Assembly: GCA_037179335.1 (NCBI GenBank)
Contig: JAKZHN010000023.1
Span: forward strand, 248,001-312,000
Source: Cyclaneusma minus
Taxonomy: Eukaryota; Ascomycota; Leotiomycetes; Marthamycetales; Marthamycetaceae
DNA length: 64,000 nucleotides
Direction of reading: 5' to 3'
Positions 31,616 through 41,200 of this stretch are shown here, piece after piece. How positions within the stretch are numbered: the stretch's first letter is position 1; every line of letters starts with the position of its first letter. The position numbers and the translations under genes were made by a program. The notes under the pieces are model-generated. The model was not told the DNA's origin and ran no database searches. It saw nothing but the letters and a program-made list of their open reading frames with translations.

Positions 31616-34500
31616 TTATTCCTCCATCATGTCAGGATCGAACGTTTTCGCACGCTTCGATTTCGTGTTCGTTCCTGGCGTTGATCTTTTGTTCCTCTTT
31701 GCGCCATTTCCATCGCCCGAATCATCATACATCTCCATTTCATTGTCGCTCTCTTCGTCAGAGTCCTGAGATGCACTTGCGACCGACGGTTGCCGATTTC
31801 CCAATGTAGCGCTGTTGGCACGAGAAGGTCCGGCGAATGCATTGCGCGAGGGGGAGCGCAAGGCAGAGGTACTAGTTCCTCTGAGACGCGGCTTTGGCTT
31901 CAGAGTCTTTCTCTGCTGTATCTTGAGAGCGGCTGCTAGGTCAGACTCGTTGATGCCATTGGTAGCAGCCATAACAGCACCGTTAGAGGTGCTAGGGGTC
32001 GATACAGAAGGGCCGGACGAATTGCCGGAGAACTTGTACATATTGTTGGTGCTTGCAAAGTTGCTGGGGAAATTGGGGGCATTGCCAGTACCGTTCAAGG
32101 TGCTGGCGGTGTTGGAAGATGTAGCGGCCCAGGCACTGCTGAAATCGAAGCTGCTACTCGGAGTAGGGTCATTCCAGCTATTAGCGATGTTGGAGACGTT
32201 GCCAAACATTCACGGACCATTAACACCACCATTCAAGGTGTTGGAGCCGTCGGCAGAAACGGAAAGCAAGCCGGGGTTGGGATCGAAGCCATTGGTCGGA
32301 GTAAAGCCATTGCTGGCAAAGCTAGAGATATTGCCGGCAAGGTTGGAGACACTGCCAAAAAGGCCGCCAGCATTGCCAAGGGATTGAGATTCGTTGCTCA
32401 CAGGCTCTGAAGTAGCGTCGCGAGCCTGCAAATTGTGGTGAAAGGTGTACGGAGTGTTCTCATGAGTGGCGGAAACATCATCCAACTCCGTCATTTCATG
32501 GTCAGAATCGGCGGAGTTTCCAGAGATGCTGGAAATCTCGTTAGGAACACCGGAATCACCCACATCATTCTCTGGGGCGCTGACAGAATCCTGGGTAAGG
32601 TTGGAAACATGATTGGAAGGATTGTCGAAAGGACCCGGAGGATTGCCGGGGATGTTCAGACCACTGCTAGACGCGCCGACGTCCTCGGAGACACTAACAG
32701 TATTCTGGGAAGCACTAGGAGTGTTTCCCAAAGAACCAGTAGTATTCTCGACGTTGAGAACATCCCTAGGAATGCTTCAAGCATCATGAGTGACGCTGAG
32801 AGCATCTTCGACAACACCAGTATTATTGCTGGCGTTCAAAATACCAGCATCCCGGCTCACGCTCCGATCATCTTCGCGAGCACGAGGAATATTGTTGGCA
32901 TCAAAAGGATCGGAGTTCAGAGCAACGCCAGCAGGATTGCCAGTGCCAGGGGCGTTCTGTGAGGCACCGGAGGTATTCTCCGGGATACTGGAGACTTCCT
33001 CGGAGATTCCAGATGTATCTTTGCCAGATTTATGAGTATCTTTCACCGGTGGAGAGTCTTCTTGGCCATCCTCGAGAACGCTAGGTGGGTTCTTGGGAGG
33101 ACTGGCCACATCCTTAGGGGCCCCAAAGACATCCTTGAGATCCTTGGAATCATTGGGAGCAACGTGCCGCACGCTGGGAGCAGCAGGGGCATCTCCATCT
33201 TCGGTGGTTGCTGCTATTCTGGAGTCATTCATAGAAGTGGCGCCTTTGAGAGTGTCATCCTCCCCGGACTTCAACCGAGCTTTCTCCAACTCATAGTTGT
33301 CTTCATCCAAGGATGAGTCCATACTATCTCGAAACTCCGCAACATAAGGAGTTCCCGTTGTAGGATGAACCTTGCCTGCCAGGTATTCTTGGGCATCAAC
33401 CGCATCTCCGAGTTCGCAATATTTGACATAAATGCCATGCCTGGTGAAGAATGAGGCCTTGACCGTGCCAAAACCCTCCAAGTACGACAAATGCCTGTCC
33501 CATTTAGGCAGATTTCTGATGTAGAGAATGTGCCTGGCGTTAGGTGGTAGGGCTCGGACAGGCTTATCCTTGGTAGAAGACATCTGGAACTCCCCCAGAG
33601 CCTTTTCGACCTCCGTCATGTTGCCATGTTCCGCATCCTTGTGGTATTTTTCGTAGTACCAAGCGTTGATATCAACTTTTCGGGCGATTGCGTACATTGC
33701 ATCCTTGCAGGCTTGACCAGAAAGGAGAGCGGGGCCTTGATTGTTTTCCACATAGAACTCCCAGGCTCTGCCCACAGCGCAGAGGTCTCTGCTTGAAAGA
33801 ACAGGCGGACAATGAAGAGACGGATTGACGCTGTCCGACTTAACTTCCGATGCGAGCGCGGCGAAAAAGACTTCATGAGCTGGCCAGCGCTTTTTGGCGT
33901 CCTGGAAATGCCTCGCGAGACCCATTTGGATTCGATTCTTGTATGCGTCCGACAAGAACGTATCACCGGGAGCAGTAGACAAGGCGCCAACCACCTCACC
34001 AGAAGAACATCCGGGATTTCCCAAGTGGTTTTGGGTCTCCACCAAACATCAGGGGCCCTATGATGAAGTGCGGTCTGAAGGACGACTCGTAGAAAGGTCA
34101 TATCCTTGATTGTACAGAGGAATTCCACGAATTGGCGATACATATCGATTGTCCATATGACGCCATCATAGAGCTCCCCCAGGACGTCCTCAAGGGATCG
34201 GTGATGAATGACATCGCACAGCCATGTTACCAACTTCTTCTCGTAACAGATGGCATTTGTCAGCTCTCTGTATTCGGATATTTCCTTGACGTCAGTGCTC
34301 TGTGGATGAGGAGCTATTCTTTCGTAACCTTCTCCAGTCTGGGCTTGTGACGGGATGCCCTTGGCCTGGACTTTGTACAGTCCTTTCTTCGCCGTAGGCT
34401 CCGGTGTTTTCTTTTCGGGCGTCATCTTGTTACATTTGGTGGCATGAGGCGGAATAACTGGGCTCGTGAAGCTTTCTGGAAGGCGTTCAATGTTAGCCAT
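31616..34500 (-). pseudogene. P3: third paralogue, disrupted by frameshift and two TGA codons
   Basis: The frame starts at ATG 34500 (or 34425, matching P1) and carries the family blocks YEKKLVTWLC, LRVVLQTALHHRAP and an RRM-like segment (HILYIRNLPKW; RHGIYVKYCE; VAEFRDSMD). Near 33999/34000 homology to P1 and P2 continues in another frame, consistent with loss of one base. After that, one frame stays open for about 790 codons except for TGA at 32779-32777 and TGA at 32212-32210. Protein-like sequence, including heptad repeats and a terminal basic patch (KRNKRSTPGTNTKSKRAK), continues past both stops. Recent decay or assembly error fits best. Introns removing the stops are less likely because the heptad period runs through the first TGA. 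Confidence 0.75.
32500..33025 (-). repeat. Heptad-coding 21-bp minisatellite within P3
   Basis: The P3 tail is a run of degenerate 7-residue units such as SSIPENT, RSVSRDA, LSVTHDA and SVSEDVG, that is, 21-bp DNA units. The first in-frame TGA replaces the first codon of one unit. Related non-coding units follow P1 and P2. Confidence 0.65.
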
Positions 34501-35411
34501 CTAATATCCCATATGTACTTTAACTTATAACCGAAATGAATGTGAAGTCCCTACAAGTATTCAAGCTTTGGGCAATGGCTGCGCCGTGCGATCTGGTATT
34601 TCTGCTGTGTGTATGAGCGCGCCGAAGGTTGAGAACAGATCGAAACCCAAGGGAGCAGCTTACCAGGGCAAGCAGTCTCCTGGGGAGAAAAGGCTTCGAG
34701 GATGAACTGCGTTGTCTGGAAGACTTGAGTGTCAGTCATTTAGTTGCCAACATGCTTCACATGTGAAAGAGCTGACCATGCGATCCGAGACCGATGTCGA
34801 GCCTCAGATCCCGGCTGCGTTCCGGCAGTCGCAATGGGAGCGGAGCAATGGACTTGAGTTGCGTACGGGCAGCTCCTTGGACTGTGTATACGGGCGCGCT
34901 GAAGGTAGGGAAGGGGGTGAAGGTTGAGGGAGTGGCTTACCGGCGCGGCCAGAGTTGGAGGCGGAGGGAATTGAGGAGGAAGGGGTTGAGGAGGGACGGG
35001 GACCGTCGAAATAGATGGCCTCAACTGCGCAGGTCGCGGCTGGTTTGGCGCGTAAACGACGCGAGATTGTGGATTAAAGTTGACTCGGACGGCAGGATGA
35101 GCCTGAATAGGTCAGGCCAACGACGAGCGGGATATGGAAGATTGAAATTCCGGGGCCAGTGGTAGGGAAGAAATCATGTGACCCAGCAGGTGAACGACTG
35201 CAGCTATCCCGTTCTCGAACTCTTACCCGCTTTGTTCTTTATCAATATAAGACTGCTCCTTCCCTACCAAGCTTATGACCGTATAGCCAGGGGGCGCTTT
35301 TTACTTGAGAAAAGTGCACTGGTACCCCGTAGTTACAGTTTATAATGTGACTTAAGGCTCAAATAAGGCCACTGTCTTACATGTTCTAGCATCACCAGGC
35401 CATCGGACTCC
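34501..35411. other. Intergenic with diverged tandem duplication upstream of P3
   Basis: Segments beginning near 34575 and 34835 look like diverged copies: each has a GTGTATxxGxGCGC(C/T)GAAGGT motif followed by GGxxGCTTACC, which on the minus strand reads as a GGTAAGC splice donor. They may be duplicated 5' exons of P3. A TATA-like ATATAAGACTGCTCC with ACCAAGCTT about 25 bp later occurs near 35250, resembling the array core further right. Confidence 0.4.
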
Positions 35412-35702
35412 ATGAGCTCTTACGGACCCGCCGCTCTCTCATCCCCTTCTCCGGCATACCAGCTGCTATTGCAGCTGCGTTTGCTCGCAGCTCCAGCTCC
35501 AGCCTCAGTAAGTCAGGTTAAAAAGCTTTGAGTAAGACTTTGCGCAGACTCTCACGCAGGGATTACACAGGTTCTGGCGAAATCTATTCCCCGCGATGAC
35601 TTACCAACATTGCCCTCCGCTTCCGCTGCTGCCGAGCCAGGTCCTCCACCAGCTGTTCCTCAAGCTAAGTCAGCTCACCTAACCGCCCCCAATGGGGCCT
35701 AA
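35412..35702 (+). CDS. Candidate two-exon small protein (75 aa), weak
   Basis: An ATG at 35412 opens a 32-codon exon ending at 35507, followed by GTAAGT. A TTACACAG acceptor at 35570 leads to a second exon (35571-35702) in the same phase, ending in TAA. The product begins MSSYGPAALSSPSPAYQLLL and is Ala/Pro/Leu-rich; a weak hydrophobic stretch covers residues 17-31. I do not recognise it, and no good branch site is visible in the 63-nt intron. Support comes only from matching splice signals and phase, so it could easily be chance. Confidence 0.25.
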
Positions 35703-37199
35703 GCAAGAACAGAGCTTTGACAGCGGCTATCTACTTGCCACAGCACTTTCCCGCCGTGCGCTACCCTCTGCTACACAGCAAGCCTCTCAAACAGCGTCCA
35801 AGCCCGCTCAAAAATAGCAGCTCCCACAGGGCGCGACCCGCTGTTCTCCCTTCTCCGCTCCCAAGCACCGCCACTAGCTCCGTCACAATGGCTCATCTGT
35901 TTGTCCAGGTGTTTGCTGCCAGCCCCCTTCTCTGTATGCTGGCCAGCTAGGCCCACACCACCCTGAACATCTACACTGCCGGGGAGGGGAACCTTTGGAA
36001 CTTGAAAGGAATTCAAGAAATAGAAAGAACTGGAGAATGGGGCAATTCTAGGCTTGGCAGCACGCGGGGCGAGCCACGACGGCTTTGCCTGATATGGGCA
36101 TCTTGTTACATAGATTCCTTTGTTCCATGCATAGTTGGTAGCCAGGTAGCTTCTAGGGTCGCGGGAGCTTCATCGTGAACACAAGAATAGCCTCAATCAC
36201 ACTATGAAGTAGCGGATACTTGGGCACAGTGAGGCCACTGACTTACATCTAGGGCGACAGTGAGAGAGCTAATGAACAGGGTCTCGTGCTCCTATTCAAA
36301 CCACTCCTGCTATTTATCGTTCACGCCGCGGATGACACGTCGATAGATATGTGAGATCAATCGTTCACAAATGCGCAGAAAACGTCGTAAAAAAGTTCGA
36401 GAAAAAAATTGCAAAAAGAAGTCCCCAAATGCTGCCCGCTTCATGATTTGAACTCTCGGCAAAAAGAAACGTCTCCAAATGTAGCCGGCCTCATGGTTCT
36501 CATCTTTGTGCAGACATACACTTTGAGTTACACAAACCTAGTACTACTCCAAGTCTCCCAAATTGACGAAAGAATGTTTGGGAATTTTGTATATGAGGCA
36601 CCTGGCTTTCATTGATCCAATTTTGTCACCACGCTTTTCCTTCTGCCATTTCCTTGCGATGCCCCTCCCCGCATCCTCCCTTCGCACCCCCTTCCCCGCC
36701 GTCGTCCCACCATCCTTTCTCCCGTTCTCTCTTCCTGTATCCTCTTCTCTCCCAAGCACCTGTGCGCGCGACGCAGCCTCTGTAATCTCTACCAGCTGGA
36801 AGCCCTTCTCATTTAGCGCTTAGGCCTCCGACATCTTTAGTCCCTCGCTCCTCGGTGTGACCGTGTCAGCATCTCAGTCCATGATTCGTTCACTTCATGG
36901 AAGCTTCCGAAACCCATCCAGTTCCGCAGTCTTCTCCCACCACAGCCGGCCGAGTTGGACCAACCCAGGCGATCAGATTATCAGCAAACAGCTCGTATGA
37001 CTTGATCTCAAGCCACCTATCACATGTAACCATCGAGAACCACACTCGCAAGCATTTCAGTCGGAATATTTTTCCCCCCCCGCATTCTGAAATCTCAACA
37101 ATCTATCGGACTGCCCACTCATCACATTTGTCAAGAGTCTAGCTCCAGTCCGGTTCTGCCTGCCGAATGTACCGCATAGCTCACCTGCTATCGAGAAAC
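35703..37199. other. Intergenic preceding the first repeat array
   Basis: No supportable gene. The sequence is normal in composition, with a C/T-rich patch around 36640-36790. Repeat units become recognisable from about 37.2 kb. Confidence 0.45.
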
Positions 37200-39360
37200 C
37201 TTGTCTACCGTCATCTCAACTGAATGCTTGCTTTATCCGATGCATTAGCGCAATCGTAAGTGAAAGCTGGCTATAAAAGCACCCTCCCTTGAGACCTCTG
37301 AGAGATCAAGTTTCTCGCCCTATTACGAGCGCTTGGATGTGCCAAAGCAAGGAACAATCATTCAAAGTTATTCTGATTCATTCTGTTCTTACAATTTCAT
37401 GACTCTGCACCCCTCACTGCCCTCTTGCCATTGGCGTTCTGATCTAGCTCATGGTGGAACTCTGTTCGAAGAACCTAGTGGCTGGTAGCTCCCCTGCTGT
37501 CGTTTTATCTGCATTCTTGCTTTGTTCTTCTTTCACGTGATTGCAGTGTTTTCGTGGGCAAGCTGGCTATAAAAGCTCGCTCACCTCTTTGCCTTTTCGA
37601 GACCAAGCCCTTGAAACATCAGGATTGGCCAGGATGTATCCAAGCAGGAAACAGCCACGGGATCTCTGTCTTGTTTCCTTCCATCCTTACATTGAAAGAC
37701 CTTGATGGCTTCGCTTTCACCCACAGGACTTCGGATTAAAATTCTGGGTAATCGGGTTGTGTGATGGATCTAGTGTCCTTTAGATGCCCTGTCGTCGGGA
37801 GGATATGTTGCTGCCGTTTCGTTTGCATTTTTGCCCTGGTCACCGCATCAGCGTATTCCAGAGAAAATCTGGCTATAAAAGCAGTCATAGGTACCTTTGC
37901 TCTTGACAGACTCAACCTGTTTATCAAATACCGAAAACCTCCAGCAGTCAAAAGCCAAAACCTGTATCGGTGCAGCGTCGTTCCCCTCGACTACCTAAGA
38001 AGAGCCAAAACACAAAGCGACCTGCGAGTGTCAGAGACGAAGATGTTGCTTTGCTGTGTGAGCGGAAAATGGTTGCCTGCTATCGAGCACGGGGTGCTGC
38101 TGTCGGTTATCAAGCCGTTGCTGAAATAGGTCACCGTTTCTGGGACTGTGGCCGTTGTCGGAGGATTCTCTCTGCCATCGTGTCATTCGCATTCTTTCTC
38201 AGCCCACGCAAACAGCCCTTCCTCCACTTCCTAAGAAAACAATACACAAATGCATGAGGCGTACATCAAATGTACGGTGTATTGCTGAATGTATTCGATT
38301 GGAACTACACCACGCCTTTTCGTTTCCCCAAATTCGTAGAATTCAGCCCACTGTTGCGGATCGCGCGTATCCGGTGATATGTCGCTCGTTATGGAAGGTC
38401 AGGAGAGAGGCGCTTGTCGTCGAGGGTGTGCTGCTGCTGTCATTTGGTAAGCTAAAGTCATGTGGACAAGATGGAACTGAAGTCTCAAAGTCGCTGTTGG
38501 AGCATACTCTATACCACCATTGGATTCGAAGTCCTGCTCTGTCCACGCAGCTGCTGCACAGCTTCAGCCTCCTCCCGCTTCTGAGAAGACCATACCCAAG
38601 ACGAGCAAAACAAGGCTTTCAGGCGGAACGGAGCACTTCTTCACAGGGCGGAATGCTCTAGAACCTGGCGTGGTGCAGGCGTGAGTACACAGTTGTCTCT
38701 CTGCTGTGAGGTTTCGAGGGAGCGGTGCTTTGCGTGCCGTCAAGAGCATATTGCTGCTGTTTTCTTAAGCTGCTGCTAAGTTGGGTAGACAAAGATCAGA
38801 GTAAATTTGTTCTCGGAGAACACTCTTTGTCGTCGCTTCGATCGTATTCTTGCTCCTCCACGCATCTGCAACAGGCAGCTGGCTATAAAGCCAGCCCCTT
38901 CCTCCACTTCCTGAGAAGATATACTAATAAAATTCAGCAACTCGCCCACTCTCGGGAACTCCGGCACTTTGCAGACTGCGGAAATCAAGGTGGAGATATT
39001 GGTCTGCTTGAAATTCGAGGGAGGCGCGATTGGGGACAAGGCGCTGCTGTCACTCCGTAAGCTGTCGTGAAGCAGTGGCTATGATTAAGATTGAAGTTAC
39101 TGTCGGAGAAAACTCTCTGCCGCCATTTCATTCGCATTCTTGCTTTCTCAACGGACGTGCAGGAGGCAGCTTTCTACAAAACCAGCCTTCCCTCCACTTC
39201 CAAGACGACATGCTTCTTGGCTCACAAGATTAAAAAATATGTTCAGATGGAACAGGACCAGATCCTCTGAGCTCGAAACGTCTAGCACCCTGCGGATTGC
39301 AGATGTCAACTGGGGATACAGCGTATGAAAAAAGTCTGGAGACGCCCTGCGATCAGTTGG

Positions 39361-39465
39361 TGATGATATTCCGAAACACTGGCAGTGTTCTGAATCACCT
39401 AGAGTATTCTTAGATAGTCGGAATGTTCCTAATACCTTGGGATGTCTCGACCACTCCGAGGCCAT
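39361..39465. repeat. Minisatellite insertion inside array 1
   Basis: About five units of 17-22 bp with GATATTCC, GTATTCTTAG, GAATGTTCC and GGATGTCTCG cores interrupt the array, raising the local spacing to 506 bp. The units resemble the repeats flanking P1 and P2. Confidence 0.5.
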
Positions 39466-41125
39466 AGATCGTATTCAGACTTTCTTCATCCCACTGTATT
39501 GCCTCACTGTGGTATCCTAGGGAGAGGCCATTGCCGTAGGGTACGGAATACCGCTGTCATTTTGCAAATCGTTGCCTGGTAGTAGGTGTGGCGAGGGCAT
39601 GAGTTACTGCCGGGGAATCCTCCCTCCAGTCGTTTCATCCGCATTCATGCTCCGTGCACGCACTTGCGGAGACATCTGGCTATAAAAACAGCCTTCCATC
39701 CACTTCTGAAATAACTATGTCCAGAGCGGGCGGTCCAAGATGCGATGTTCAGCTGCAGTTGCAGCACATCTTGTGGACTCGACTCCAATACCTTGCGAAT
39801 CGCGGACGTCAATTGGAGATATTGCCTTGCTTGGGATTCCGCGGGGGAGGGGACGGTTGTTTTGGGGGTTGCGGTGCTGCTGTTGTTTCATAAGCTACTA
39901 TTGAGGTATACAAGGTAGGTACGATTTGGATTGGGCTCGCTGTCGAATAACTTTCTCTGCTGTTGTTCCATCCGAGTTATTGCTCTGCCAACGCGTCTCC
40001 AGGAAGCAGCTGGCTATAAAAGCAGCCTCTTTCCACTTGCTGAAAGACCATGCTTGCAGCCACAAAGGATATGCTCGATGTCCACGTACTTCGCAGCACA
40101 CCTTCTGGGCTCGACACCAACACCTTGCGGCGTGCGGACGTCAAGGGGAAATGTTGCCCTGATTAAAATTCCGTGGAGAGGATATCTTTGTAGAGGACTG
40201 GATTGCTGCTGTTGTTTCGTAAGCTGTTGTCGAGGTAGATAGATAGGAAGGAGCGAGACCAATTCTGTTGCCAAAAACCCTCTCTGCTGTCGTCTGATTC
40301 GATTTTCTGCTCCTTCCACGCATTTGCGGGCAGCAGGTAGCTATAAAAACAGCATCGCACTCCCCACTGAGAAGAGAAGATCACTCTCGAAAGTCTGTGT
40401 TCGGCTTCTAATGTTCAGTTAGAACTGCAGCACATCTTCCTACTCTTCCCAAGTCTCGAGACTTTAGAATCTTGCTTATTGCGGGCGTCGAAGAAAATGT
40501 TGCCTTGCTTTGAAATTTGGAATGAGGACGGCTGCCGTAGGGTGCATCAGGCTGCTGTCGTTTCGTAAGCTGTTGTCAAGATGGTAAAGCTGAACCGCGA
40601 ATACTGTCGGGAACCTTCTCGACCGTTGTTTGATTCTGGCTTTTTGCTCTATCCACGCACCTTGAAGAGGCAGCTGGCTATACAAGCAGCCTTACTCCCT
40701 TCTGAAACGAGTATGCTTATAGGCAAGAGAGAAACGTGATGACCAGTTGGAACCGCAGCATGTCTTACCAACTTCCTGAGCCACAAGACTTTCGCACCTT
40801 GCGGCTTGCGGACCAAAAGTAGAAGATGTCGATCTGCCGTGGAATCTCGGGTGATGGCATGCTTGCCGGCGAGGGTGCGTTGCCGGTGTTCATGAGTGTG
40901 TCGGGTTCATGATTTGTGTCGAGAACACTTGCTGCTGCCGTCGTTTCATTCGCATGCTTGCTCCTATCAATGCATCAGCATATTCTCAAGGGGAAATTGA
41001 AAGTTGGCTATAAAAGCAGCCTCTGCTCCAGCTCTGAGAAGACCATGCTTGAAACGGACGACGTCCCGCTTTATGTTCATTTGGAGTTGCACCACGTCTT
41101 CCCAATTTCCCGAACTTGTTCTGAC

Positions 41126-41200
41126 TCATTGAGAATATTTTGGATGCTTGAGGATACTCCGTATGATTGACTATTGAGGATGTTTTGAACCATCAAGTCA
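41126..41200. repeat. Short minisatellite-like stretch inside array 1
   Basis: GAGAATATTTTGG, GAGGATACTCCG and GAGGATGTTTTG recur at about 20-27 bp, coinciding with the longest adjacent-unit spacing (382 bp) of array 1. Confidence 0.4.
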
